Made by a program: the position numbers and the translations under genes
Shown here: positions 6,307 to 14,593 of the stretch, piece by piece
Layout: each line of letters opens with the position of its first letter
Numbering within the stretch: the first letter of the stretch is position 1
Source of the DNA: Rhizobium sp. Q54
Lineage (GTDB): Bacteria > Pseudomonadota > Alphaproteobacteria > Rhizobiales > Xanthobacteraceae
Direction: 5' to 3'
Assembly: GCA_945861265.1 (NCBI GenBank)
Contig: CAMAUC010000009.1
Span: 16,262 to 80,261, forward strand
Length of the DNA stretch: 64,000 nucleotides
The notes under the pieces: generated by a model
Seen by the model: only the letters and a program-made list of their open reading frames with translations
Database searches by the model: none
What the model was told of the DNA's origin: nothing

Positions 6307-8604
6307 ATGCGCTCGGAGCCGATGGCAGCGATTTTTACCGATCAACTCGACTTCATCCTTTTCTTCTACGGGTTAGCCTTCATTCTCCTGGGGGCGGTCG
6401 CGGTCGCGGTATCGCGTGGCACGCAACAGGACATCCCATGGCCGTGGCTGGGCGCGTTTGGCTATATTCACGGCGGCGGTGAATGGCTTGATCTCCTGGC
6501 GATGATCCTCGGCGACAGTCCGGGCTTTTCGCTGATGCGCACCGTCCTGATGACGGTATCCTATATCGCTCTCCTGGAATTCGGCCGGCTCGATGCTATG
6601 CGGCGCGGCGTGCGCATGCCGGGCCGATTTATCTATGCTCCATTGCTGGCGCTGATTATCCTCGGCGGTTATCTGGCGGGGCCGAACGCCGCCAGTGCGT
6701 TCGTCCGTTATGCGCTCGCTTTTCCGGGCGCGGCGCTTGCCTGCGGTTTGCTCTTCATGCATGCGCGCACGGCCACACAGGTCGGGAAGCGCTGGCTGAT
6801 GACCGCCGCCGCCGGCTTCGCCCTGTACGCAATCGCCGCCGGTCTGGTCGTGCCGCCGACGCCGGATTGGGAGGGCGATTTTTTCAATTACGAGATGTTC
6901 GCGGCCTTCTCCGGCATGCCGATCCAGTTCGTGCGCGGCATTCTGGCGTGCTTTATCTCGTTTGCGATCTGGGGCTATTGGGGTCAACGGCTGGTCGTCG
7001 AGACCGACTCCGCGCTTTACGCCAAGTTCCACAAGCGGCAATTCGTATGGACGCTGTCGGCCATGGGCGTGATCCTCATCGCCGGCTGGTTGCTGACCCA
7101 GATCCTCGGCGGAATCTACAAGAAGAACATCGAAGAAGAAGCGTCCGGCGACCTCAACCTGATCGTCAGCCGCCTTGTCGGCGAAACGGCGGCGGTCGAA
7201 GGAATGGTCAAAGCCCTTGCCGGTTCGCGTTCGGTCGGCGAACTGGTCGCGGGCAATCCGAAAGCCGATCGCACGCGCATTGACGATGTGCTGAACTTGG
7301 AAACCGAGGCATCGGGCGCCAGCGAGGGGTTTATTCTCGACAGTCGCGGCAAGGTAATAGCGAAGTCCGTTAGCGCCACCGATACCGATACCGATACCGA
7401 TACAATCGGCGAAGACTTCAGCCGGACCACGTTTTTCAAAGCGGGCATCGATGGGGCGCCGGAGTATTATTTTGCGATCGAGAGCGAGCTTCGGATACCG
7501 TATTACTACGTCGGCTATCCGATCCGATCCAATTCGGGCCATAACCTCGGCCAACCAATTGGCGTCGCGGTGTTGAAGAAGCGCCTCAGCCGATTTGAAG
7601 TTGATCTACAGCAATTCGATCGCTCTTTCGCGATGATCGACCGCAATGGCATTATTCTGCTCACCAACCGCCCGCAAATGAGGTTTCGCACCGTATGGCC
7701 GCTGTCGCCCGGATTGCGCGACGCATTGTCCGAAATCTACGGGGCGATCAATCCGACGCCCTTGATGGAACGCGAAATTCTCGATTCGAACTGGATCGTT
7801 TTCGATGGCGAACGGGATTACGTGCAACGCGGCTACCTCAAGCACGGCGATTGGTCGCTCCTCACCTGGAAGGTTCCGCAAGGCGTGTTAGCCTGCCGCG
7901 TCCTGGGCATCATCATCACATTGCAGATGGCGATGCTGGCGCTGGTCTATCTGGGCGGGCGCGAACGCTGGATGCACGACACTATCCATTTGGAGAAGCG
8001 CTTCGAGCTTGAAGAGCTGGCGCGCAGTCTCGACAAGCGCGCGGCCACCGATCCGCTGACCGGCCTGTTCAACCGGCGTAAGTTCGACCGCAGCCTGGCG
8101 AACGAGATCATGCGGGCGCAACGTTACAAGACGCAGCTGTCATTGATGCTGTTCGACATCGATCACTTCAAGAAGGTCAACGACAATTTCGGCCACCAGG
8201 TCGGCGACGCCGTGCTGGTCGAACTGGCGCGCTATACCGCCGGCCACATCCGCAATACCGACGTGCTGGCGCGCTGGGGCGGCGAGGAATTCGTGATCTT
8301 AAGCCCCGGCAATAGCGGGCCGATGGACTGCCTGTTCGCCGGCAATCTGCTTGCCGGCTTCAGAAGCCTGAAGATCGCCGACGTAGGCACCATTACCTGC
8401 AGCTTCGGCGTCGCCGAATTCCAGGACGGCGATACGGCGGAAACGCTGCTGGCGCGGGCGGACGATGCGCTGTACCAGGCCAAGAGCAATGGCCGCAATC
8501 GCATCGAATTGGCCGATCCGCAGCTGTTGGCGGGCGTTCCGCTCGTGCCCGCCGATGCGCCCCTCGGCGAAACAACCGAAGCGGCTATATCCGTCGATCG
8601 TTGA
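6307..8604 (+). CDS. Membrane diguanylate cyclase with periplasmic sensor and GGDEF domain
   Basis: This 765-residue protein makes c-di-GMP from two GTP. About eight hydrophobic segments occupy residues 14-275, followed by a Cache-like extracytoplasmic sensor (about 280-530, with LDSRGKVIAKS and AMIDRNGIILLTNRP), a last membrane segment (about 535-555) and a GGDEF domain. The active site GGEEF is intact at 658-662, and RNTD lies five residues before it as a product-inhibition I-site. The domain begins ATDPLTGLFNRRKF. No EAL domain is present. A (Thr-Asp) hexamer repeat lies in the sensor. The start at 6307 lacks a Shine-Dalgarno; an ATG at 6322 preceded by GGAG is an equal candidate. Confidence 0.92.
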   Translation: MRSEPMAAIFTDQLDFILFFYGLAFILLGAVAVAVSRGTQQDIPWPWLGAFGYIHGGGEWLDLLAMILGDSPGFSLMRTVLMTVSYIALLEFGRLDAMRRGVRMPGRFIYAPLLALIILGGYLAGPNAASAFVRYALAFPGAALACGLLFMHARTATQVGKRWLMTAAAGFALYAIAAGLVVPPTPDWEGDFFNYEMFAAFSGMPIQFVRGILACFISFAIWGYWGQRLVVETDSALYAKFHKRQFVWTLSAMGVILIAGWLLTQILGGIYKKNIEEEASGDLNLIVSRLVGETAAVEGMVKALAGSRSVGELVAGNPKADRTRIDDVLNLETEASGASEGFILDSRGKVIAKSVSATDTDTDTDTIGEDFSRTTFFKAGIDGAPEYYFAIESELRIPYYYVGYPIRSNSGHNLGQPIGVAVLKKRLSRFEVDLQQFDRSFAMIDRNGIILLTNRPQMRFRTVWPLSPGLRDALSEIYGAINPTPLMEREILDSNWIVFDGERDYVQRGYLKHGDWSLLTWKVPQGVLACRVLGIIITLQMAMLALVYLGGRERWMHDTIHLEKRFELEELARSLDKRAATDPLTGLFNRRKFDRSLANEIMRAQRYKTQLSLMLFDIDHFKKVNDNFGHQVGDAVLVELARYTAGHIRNTDVLARWGGEEFVILSPGNSGPMDCLFAGNLLAGFRSLKIADVGTITCSFGVAEFQDGDTAETLLARADDALYQAKSNGRNRIELADPQLLAGVPLVPADAPLGETTEAAISVDR
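7378..7401 (+). repeat. In-frame hexanucleotide tandem repeat
   Basis: Four exact tandem copies of ACCGAT (7378-7401), followed by AC, encode alternating Thr-Asp in the sensor region of the diguanylate cyclase. Because the unit is six bases, slippage would change the loop length without breaking the frame. Confidence 0.85.
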
Positions 8605-8715
8605 GCCGACGCCGCGCCAATTTGACGCCGATCAAGGCGCCCCGGCTGACAAACTGCCCGAATGGCGCAAAGCCGAGACAAGGCAAGTCAAGAAAAGGCT
8701 GGCGAGGGGGCAAGG

Positions 8716-9498
8716 ATGGCATCGATTTCCGGCAAGACCGATCCTGTGGTGCGGCGCATCAGCGCGACCGACGTGACCGATGCGCTCGGCAAGGGCCTGC
8801 GCGACTTCCAGGCCATGCCGCTTTACGGAATGATCCTGGGCGCGGTGTTTGCCGCCGGCGGCAGCATGGCCGTGCTGACGACCACGGCCTTCGGCATGAG
8901 CTATCTGTCGTATCCGCTGGCCGCCGGCTTCGTGCTGATCGGTCCCTTCGCGGCGATCTTTCTTTACGAACTCAGCCGCCGCCGCGAGGAGGGCAGGCCG
9001 ATCAAGCTTGTCGACATTGGCAAGACCGTGATCGGCCGCTCCGAGATCGGCTGGATGGCCTTCGTCACCATCTTCATTTTTGTCATCTGGATCTATCAGG
9101 TTCGTCTGTGGATGGTGCTGCTGCTCGGTCTACACGCCTCGTTCGCGAGCCTTCAACAATTCATCGCGGTGGTGCTGACGACCAATGAGGGCCTGGTGTT
9201 CCTGCTGATCGGCAATGTCGTCGGCGCGGTGCTATCGCTGGTGCTGTTCTCGCTGACCGTGGTGTCGTTTCCGCTGCTGCTCGACCGCGATGTCGATTTC
9301 ATCACCGCGATGATCACCAGCGTGCGCGCGGTGGTGATGAGCCCGCTGCCGATGATCGGCTGGGCGGCGGTGATCGTCGTGCTGATGATTGTCTCGTGCC
9401 TGCCGTATTTTCTCGGCCTCGTGGTGACCTTGCCGATCCTCGGCCACACCACCTGGCATCTGTACCGGCGCATCGTCGCGCCAATTGCCACGCCCTGA
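8716..9498 (+). CDS. DUF2189 integral membrane protein
   Basis: A 260-residue inner-membrane protein with about six hydrophobic segments (for example GMILGAVFAAGGSMAV, AFVTIFIFVIWIYQVRLWMV and MIGWAAVIVVLMIV). ISATDVTDALGKGLRDFQAMP followed by the first membrane segment is the DUF2189 hallmark. Its function is unknown. I prefer the ATG at 8716 because GAGGGGG precedes it at seven bases; an upstream ATG at 8662 lacks a site and adds a charged extension absent from the family pattern. It lies 111 bases after the cyclase on the same strand, so cotranscription is possible. Confidence 0.82.
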   Translation: MASISGKTDPVVRRISATDVTDALGKGLRDFQAMPLYGMILGAVFAAGGSMAVLTTTAFGMSYLSYPLAAGFVLIGPFAAIFLYELSRRREEGRPIKLVDIGKTVIGRSEIGWMAFVTIFIFVIWIYQVRLWMVLLLGLHASFASLQQFIAVVLTTNEGLVFLLIGNVVGAVLSLVLFSLTVVSFPLLLDRDVDFITAMITSVRAVVMSPLPMIGWAAVIVVLMIVSCLPYFLGLVVTLPILGHTTWHLYRRIVAPIATP

Positions 9499-9501
9499 CA
9501 A

Positions 9502-9753
9502 TCAGCTCTTGTTCAGGCCGCAATATTTCTGCGTGCCATTGTCCCAGCAGCCGGTTTTCAAACAGTACGACAAACGTGTGCCGCAGCCGGTGGCGCAGAC
9601 CGACACGGCGACGCGCGCGGCTTTCTTGCAATTTGTCAGGCAGGCCTTTTCCTCGCCGCTGCATTTCATCGGCTCGGCATAGGCCGCCGGCGCGCCGATG
9701 AGGGCGATAGCCAGGAGCAAAGCAGCGAACAACTTGCGGGCGGTTCCATTCAT
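9502..9753 (-). CDS. Small secreted cysteine-rich protein, twin CX3C
   Basis: An 83-residue precursor of unknown function. Residues 1-26 form a clear Sec signal peptide (basic NGTARK, hydrophobic ALLLAIALIG, cleavage after AYA). The mature part of about 57 residues has eight cysteines at 31, 38, 42, 53, 57, 64, 69 and 78. The first six have mirror-symmetric spacing: x6, x3, x10, x3, x6. Two CX3C motifs separated by ten residues suggest a helical hairpin held by two disulfides, probably in the periplasm. The gene converges with the DUF2189 gene and is divergent from the DUF2778 gene. Confidence 0.72.
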   Translation of the reverse strand: MNGTARKLFAALLLAIALIGAPAAYAEPMKCSGEEKACLTNCKKAARVAVSVCATGCGTRLSYCLKTGCWDNGTQKYCGLNKS

Positions 9754-9795
9754 GCGTGACAGCCATAGCTGAGTCGGCGACGCCGTTTAACAACT

Positions 9796-9807
9796 CTTAA
9801 CGTTAAG
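9796..9807. promoter_or_regulatory. 12-bp perfect palindrome in a divergent promoter region
   Basis: CTTAACGTTAAG is a perfect palindrome in the 147-base gap between two divergent genes for exported proteins (the cysteine-rich protein and the DUF2778 protein). A shared operator is possible. The nearby TTAA spacing is six, not the seven of a CtrA site. Confidence 0.35.
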
Positions 9808-9900
9808 GACTGCATAGTTTTCCCGGACAAAGGCTGGCTCCGCCCGCTTGGCGCGAGCGGCCATGGCGTCATTTTTGTGTTTGAGTTCGGGTAAGCGTAG

Positions 9901-11040
9901 ATGGCGTATCGGACCGCGACGTTTGACGGCGTAGCTTCCTATGAGGGCCGCTGGGTCGCGTCTGGAACCAACCGCGGCGTGCTGCGCGCGCTGATCCGCC
10001 ATTTCTTCCTCGCGACCGCCGCAATTGCCACCGTCGGCCTGACAGGCGCGACAGCCATCGTGGCGTCCGGCTGGTTCCTGGGCACCGCAACAGTTACCAA
10101 TCCCTACGCCGCGATCCCGGTGCGCTCCGGGCCCGGTCGGCTGGCGCTGGCCGATCCGGCGGCGACAGGAGCGCTGCAAACCAATTTCGACACCGCCTGG
10201 GCGCGCACCTCCGGCACGGGACAGGACCCGACGCAGGGCAGGCCGCTGATTGTCGAAGTTCCGGAAAGCACGCCGCAGCCTGTGATCGCGGCGGCGCCCA
10301 TTCCCGTGCCAGTCCCCGCGCACACCGTCAGCCTGGATGCGCCGGCGGTATCGCCGGTTCCCTTGCCGATGTTGCGGCCGATTCTACCGACGCAGTCGCT
10401 GGCGCGTGCGGCGATTGAGCCGCCGGCCGCGAAGGTCGCCAGCGCGCCGCCGATGACCGTCCCGTCTATGAGCGCCACGCCCGACCGGCACGGCCTGTCA
10501 CAGGAAGCCCACAATAAAGAGCCCGCCATCGCGGACGCGGACATTCGCACCGCCGTTTATGACATCGCCGCCAAGACGGTCTATATGCCGAACGGCTCGA
10601 GGCTCGAAGCGCATTCCGGGCTTGGCGAAAGGATGGACGATCCGCGCCACACCAAGCTGCGCATGCGCGGGCCGACGCCGCCGAACGTCTACGATCTGAC
10701 CTTGCGCGAGGAACTGTTCCACGGCGTGCGGGCCATCCGCCTCAACCCGCTCGACCGCGACAAGATGTACGGCCGCGACGGCATGCTGGCGCACACATAT
10801 ATGCTCGGGCCGAACGGCCAGTCGAACGGCTGCGTGTCGTTCAAGAACTACGACAAATTCCTGCAAGCCTTCCTGAAGGGCGAGGTCGATCGTCTCGTCG
10901 TCGTCGGCGAACTCGGCAATACGTCGTGGCGCACCGCCGCGCGCCAGGCCGGCCCGCGGCCCGGGCCGCCGCGACGCTATGCGGCTTACAGCGAAGCGCC
11001 GGAAAATCCAAAGCGCGAGCGCAGCTTCTGGACGTGGTAG
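9901..11040 (+). CDS. DUF2778 (Tlde1-type) L,D-transpeptidase-like protein, membrane anchored
   Basis: A 379-residue protein with one N-terminal membrane segment (about 33-60), a long Pro/Ala-rich linker (about 110-210) and a C-terminal DUF2778 domain (about 215-345). The domain keeps the probable catalytic pair His298 (AHTYMLGPNG) and Cys311 (QSNGCVSFKNY), which resembles L,D-transpeptidase active sites acting on peptidoglycan. Proteins with this domain include type VI effectors (Tlde1), but the anchor and linker here and the absence of any secretion genes favour a periplasmic cell-wall role. The tail is basic and proline-rich. The ATG at 9901 has a weak ribosome-binding site. Confidence 0.78.
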   Translation: MAYRTATFDGVASYEGRWVASGTNRGVLRALIRHFFLATAAIATVGLTGATAIVASGWFLGTATVTNPYAAIPVRSGPGRLALADPAATGALQTNFDTAWARTSGTGQDPTQGRPLIVEVPESTPQPVIAAAPIPVPVPAHTVSLDAPAVSPVPLPMLRPILPTQSLARAAIEPPAAKVASAPPMTVPSMSATPDRHGLSQEAHNKEPAIADADIRTAVYDIAAKTVYMPNGSRLEAHSGLGERMDDPRHTKLRMRGPTPPNVYDLTLREELFHGVRAIRLNPLDRDKMYGRDGMLAHTYMLGPNGQSNGCVSFKNYDKFLQAFLKGEVDRLVVVGELGNTSWRTAARQAGPRPGPPRRYAAYSEAPENPKRERSFWTW

Positions 11041-11162
11041 GCGCATAGGCGCAAGCGGGCGGGGCGCGCTTGCCCCAATCGCTGGCGATTGTTACCTAAC
11101 CCCCGGACCCAAGAAGCCTTGGCCGGATTTTTCGGCCTTTCCCCTTCGTCGAAAAGCCGAAA

Positions 11163-12806
11163 ATGCCCGCAAAAGCCCCGTTTTACATTACCACCGCCAT
11201 TTCCTACCCGAACGGCGTGCCGCATATCGGCCACGCCTATGAGGCGATCGCCACCGACGCCATTGCCCGTTTCATGCGGCTCGACGGCTACGCCGTCTAT
11301 TTCCTGACCGGCACCGACGAGCACGGGCAGAAGATGCAGCAGACCGCCGCGAAGGAGGGCCTCACCGCCCGCCAGTTGCGTGATCGCAATGTGCCGCGCT
11401 TCGAGGCGATGGTGAAGGCGATGGGCTGCTCGAACGACGACTTCATCCATACGACGGAAGAGCGCCACTACCACGCGTCGGAGGAAATCTGGCGCCGCAT
11501 GGAGAAGAACGGCGACATCTATCTCGACAAATATGCCGGCTGGTATTCGGTGCGCGACGAGGCCTATTACGCCGAGGACGAAACGCATCTCAACGAACAC
11601 AAAGTGCGGCTCGCCACCAAGACCGGCACGCCGGTCGAATGGGTCGAGGAGGAGAGCTACTTCTTCAAGCTGTCGGCCTATCAGGACAAATTGCTGAAGC
11701 TCTATGCCGACGTGCCCGACTTCGTGCTGCCGAAGGAACGGCTCAACGAAGTGGCGAGCTTCGTCAAAGGCGGATTGAAGGATCTGTCGCTGTCGCGCAC
11801 CACATTCGACTGGGGCATTCCGGTGCCGGGCAATCCGAAACACATCATGTATGTGTGGGTCGATGCGCTGACCAATTACATCACCGGCGTCGGCTTTCCC
11901 GACGACCAGAGCGACATGTTCAAGCGCTACTGGCCGGCGGCGCTGCACGTCATCGGCAAGGATATCGTGCGCTTTCACGCGGTCTATTGGCCGGCGTTTC
12001 TCATGTCGGCGGGCGTTGCCGTGCCGAAGCGGATTTTCTCGCACGGCTTCCTGTTCAACCGCGGCGAGAAGATGTCGAAGTCGGTCGGCAATGTGATCGA
12101 TCCCTTCACCATGGTGGAAGCCTACGGTCTCGACCCGCTGCGCTTTTTCTTCCTGCGCGAAATTCCGTTCGGGCAAGACGGCAGTTACAGCCATGAGGCG
12201 ATCGTCAACCGCATCAATGCCGATCTCGCCAACGATCTCGGCAATCTGGCGCAGCGTTCGCTGTCGATGGTCGGCAAGGCCTTCGGCGGCGTGTTGCCGG
12301 CGCCGGGCGCGTTCACGCCGGAGGACCAGACCATTCTCGCCGCCGCCGACGCGATGATCGGTGTCGCGCGCGAGCATATGAAGACGCAACAGCTGCATCA
12401 GGTGCTCAACGCGGTCTGGTCGGTGGTCGCCGACGCCAATCGCTATTTCGCCTCCGAGCAGCCCTGGGCCAAGGCCAAGACCGATCCGCAGCGGCAGGGG
12501 ACGATCCTCTATGTCACCGCGGAAGTGTTGCGGCAGGTCAGCCTGATGGCGCAGCCCTTCATGCCGACGGCCTCCGGCAAGCTGCTCGATCTGCTTGGCG
12601 TACCGATGACGGAGCGCGAATTCAGCGCGCTCAACGGCGGCAAAAGGCTGGCCTCCGGCGTTCAATTGCCGGCGCCGCAGGGCGTATTCCCGCGCTATGT
12701 CGAACCGGAAACAGCGGAGCCTGAAAAGCCCGCCAAACCGGCCAAGCCTCCGAAACCGCCGAAGCCCGCCAATCCGGCGAAGCCGGAAACCCCAGCCAAG
12801 GCGTGA
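11163..12806 (+). CDS. metG: Methionine--tRNA ligase
   Basis: MetRS charges tRNA-Met with methionine. The class I signatures are HIGH at 21-24 and KMSKS at 303-307; the anticodon-binding helical domain follows (about 360-510). There is no C-terminal EMAP/tRNA-binding domain, consistent with the shorter alphaproteobacterial form. Instead residues from about 515 to the end form a low-complexity tail of Pro, Lys and Ala (KPAKP/KPPKP units). The stop codon is separated by two bases from the ATG of tatD, so metG, tatD and the MBL gene form one operon. Confidence 0.97.
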   Translation: MPAKAPFYITTAISYPNGVPHIGHAYEAIATDAIARFMRLDGYAVYFLTGTDEHGQKMQQTAAKEGLTARQLRDRNVPRFEAMVKAMGCSNDDFIHTTEERHYHASEEIWRRMEKNGDIYLDKYAGWYSVRDEAYYAEDETHLNEHKVRLATKTGTPVEWVEEESYFFKLSAYQDKLLKLYADVPDFVLPKERLNEVASFVKGGLKDLSLSRTTFDWGIPVPGNPKHIMYVWVDALTNYITGVGFPDDQSDMFKRYWPAALHVIGKDIVRFHAVYWPAFLMSAGVAVPKRIFSHGFLFNRGEKMSKSVGNVIDPFTMVEAYGLDPLRFFFLREIPFGQDGSYSHEAIVNRINADLANDLGNLAQRSLSMVGKAFGGVLPAPGAFTPEDQTILAAADAMIGVAREHMKTQQLHQVLNAVWSVVADANRYFASEQPWAKAKTDPQRQGTILYVTAEVLRQVSLMAQPFMPTASGKLLDLLGVPMTEREFSALNGGKRLASGVQLPAPQGVFPRYVEPETAEPEKPAKPAKPPKPPKPANPAKPETPAKA

Positions 12807-12808
12807 CG

Positions 12809-13603
12809 ATGCTGATCGACAGCCACTGCCACCTCGATTTTCCGGAATTCGCGCCAGAGATCGACGCGGTGGTGGCGCGCGCGCGCGCCGCCGGTATCGG
12901 CCGCATGGTGACGATCTCGACGCGCGTGCGAAAACTGCCGCAGGTGCTGGCGGTCGCCGAGAAATTCCCGGACGTGTTCTGCTCGGTCGGCACGCATCCG
13001 CATAACGCGCATGAGGAACTCGACATCGACGCGGCGCAGCTCGTTGCGCTGAGCAGGCATCCGAAAATCGTCGCCATTGGCGAAGCCGGTCTCGATTATC
13101 ACTACGACAAGAGCCCGCGCGACGCGCAGGCTCAAGGTTTTCGCCAGCATATCGCCGCGGCGCGCGAAACCGGATTGCCGCTGGTCATTCATGCGCGCGA
13201 GGCCGACGCCGACATGGCGCGCATTCTGGTCGAGGAAACGGAGAAGGGCGCCTTCCCGGCCGTTCTGCATTGCTACACCGGCGGCCGCGATCTGGCATTC
13301 GAGGCCATCGAACTCGGCCTCTATATCGGCTTTACCGGCATCATGACGTTCAAGAACGGCCAGGATCTGCGCGATCTCGCGGCAGACCTGCCGGCGCATC
13401 GCATTCTGGTGGAAACCGATGCGCCGTTTCTCGCGCCGCTGCCGTATCGCGGAAAACGCAACGAGCCGTCCTACGTGGTCGAGACCGCCAAAGTGCTGGC
13501 GCAGGTGCGCGGCGTCGATGCCGATGAAATCGCCCGGCAGACCACGGAGAACTTCTTTCAGCTGTTTTCCAAAGTGCCGCGAACTTTGGCGGACGCGGCA
13601 TGA
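12809..13603 (+). CDS. TatD family metal-dependent hydrolase
   Basis: A 264-residue TIM-barrel hydrolase of the TatD/YcfH family, cytosolic deoxyribonuclease-like enzymes with two metals. Metal ligands are visible in LIDSHCHLDFPEF, in IGEAGLDYHYDKS (Glu) and in VLHCYTGG and ETDAPFLAP. The ATG at 12809 matches the family N-terminus; a GTG at 12803 overlapping the metG stop is the alternative. It lies between metG and an MBL hydrolase, overlapping the latter by four bases, which is the usual order in this order of bacteria. Confidence 0.93.
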   Translation: MLIDSHCHLDFPEFAPEIDAVVARARAAGIGRMVTISTRVRKLPQVLAVAEKFPDVFCSVGTHPHNAHEELDIDAAQLVALSRHPKIVAIGEAGLDYHYDKSPRDAQAQGFRQHIAAARETGLPLVIHAREADADMARILVEETEKGAFPAVLHCYTGGRDLAFEAIELGLYIGFTGIMTFKNGQDLRDLAADLPAHRILVETDAPFLAPLPYRGKRNEPSYVVETAKVLAQVRGVDADEIARQTTENFFQLFSKVPRTLADAA

Positions 13604-14397
13604 GCCTGAAATTCACGATTCTTGGATGCGGCTCGTCGATGGGCGTGCCGCGCGCCGCGCTTGGCTGGGGCGATTGCGATCCGAACGAGCCGAAGAACCG
13701 TCGCCGGCGCTGTGCATTACTAGTTGAACGCGCGCAGGGGCCGGGAAAGGTTACGCGCGTTCTTGTCGACGCCGGCCCCGATCTGCGCGAGCAACTGATC
13801 GACGCCAAGGTCGACTGGGTCGACGGCGTTCTCATCACCCATGAGCATGCCGACCACACCCACGGCCTCGACGACCTGCGGCCGTTGTTCGTCCACAAGC
13901 GCCATCGCATCGACGTCTATATGGACGATGTGACATCGCGGGTGATGAATATCCGCTTCGGCTATTGCTTCCATACGCCGGCCGGCAGCCAATACCCGCC
14001 GATCGTCAAAGAGCACCGGCTGGTCCCCGGAACGCCTGTGACCATTCACGGGCAGGGAGGTCCGATCGAGGTCCTGCCGATTCTCCAGAACCATGGCGAC
14101 ATCGACTCGCTCGGCTTCCGCTTCGGCAACGTGGCCTACTCGACCGACCTTAAGCGGCTTTCGGACGAAAGCGTCGCGGCGCTCGAGGGTCTCGATATCT
14201 GGATCGTCGACGCGCTGCGCCGGACGCCGCATCCGAGCCATTTCAATCTGGCCGAGACGCTGGAATGGATCGCGCGGGTCAAGCCGAAGCGCGCGATCCT
14301 GACCGACATGCACACCGATATGGACTTCGCAACGCTGCGCGCCGAGCTGCCGGCGCATGTCGAGCCGGCTTACGATGGCATGCAGTTCGAACTATAA
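13600..14397 (+). CDS. MBL-fold metallohydrolase, PhnP/YcbX-like
   Basis: A 265-residue beta-lactamase-fold hydrolase. The metal motif HEHADHTHG is at 81-89 (His81, His83, Asp85, His86), with further ligands in DAGPDLREQL and LDIWIVDALRR. The opening FTILGCGSSMGVPR is typical of the PhnP-related cyclic phosphodiesterase branch found with tatD in alphaproteobacteria. The natural substrate is not known; a phosphodiester is likely. The start overlaps the tatD stop as ATGA, so the two are translationally coupled. AT-rich DNA follows the stop. Confidence 0.9.
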   Translation: MSLKFTILGCGSSMGVPRAALGWGDCDPNEPKNRRRRCALLVERAQGPGKVTRVLVDAGPDLREQLIDAKVDWVDGVLITHEHADHTHGLDDLRPLFVHKRHRIDVYMDDVTSRVMNIRFGYCFHTPAGSQYPPIVKEHRLVPGTPVTIHGQGGPIEVLPILQNHGDIDSLGFRFGNVAYSTDLKRLSDESVAALEGLDIWIVDALRRTPHPSHFNLAETLEWIARVKPKRAILTDMHTDMDFATLRAELPAHVEPAYDGMQFEL

Positions 14398-14593
14398 GCG
14401 ACATAAATAGTATAGATATTTCAATGCAATGTGGCATATTTCTAAAGTTCACCCTGATCCGCTCTCGTATCCGGGTATCTACTAATATTCCATAATATGT
14501 CTTATGCGAATTAGATGTCTGGCCGGGACTGGCGCCACGTGGGTCCGGATGCGCAGCGGTCCGGCCTCCAAGCCTTGCAAGGTCGCGGCTGCA

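Noticed and set aside
9787..9801. CtrA binding site TTAA..TTAAC
   Set aside because: The two TTAA halves are six, not seven, bases apart.
9901..11040. Type VI secretion effector
   Set aside because: The DUF2778 domain occurs in effectors, but this protein has its own membrane anchor and no secretion, VgrG or immunity gene nearby.
10986..12665. Long minus-strand open frame opposite metG
   Set aside because: Low-complexity Arg/His/Gly translation opposite metG; an artefact of GC-rich codon use.
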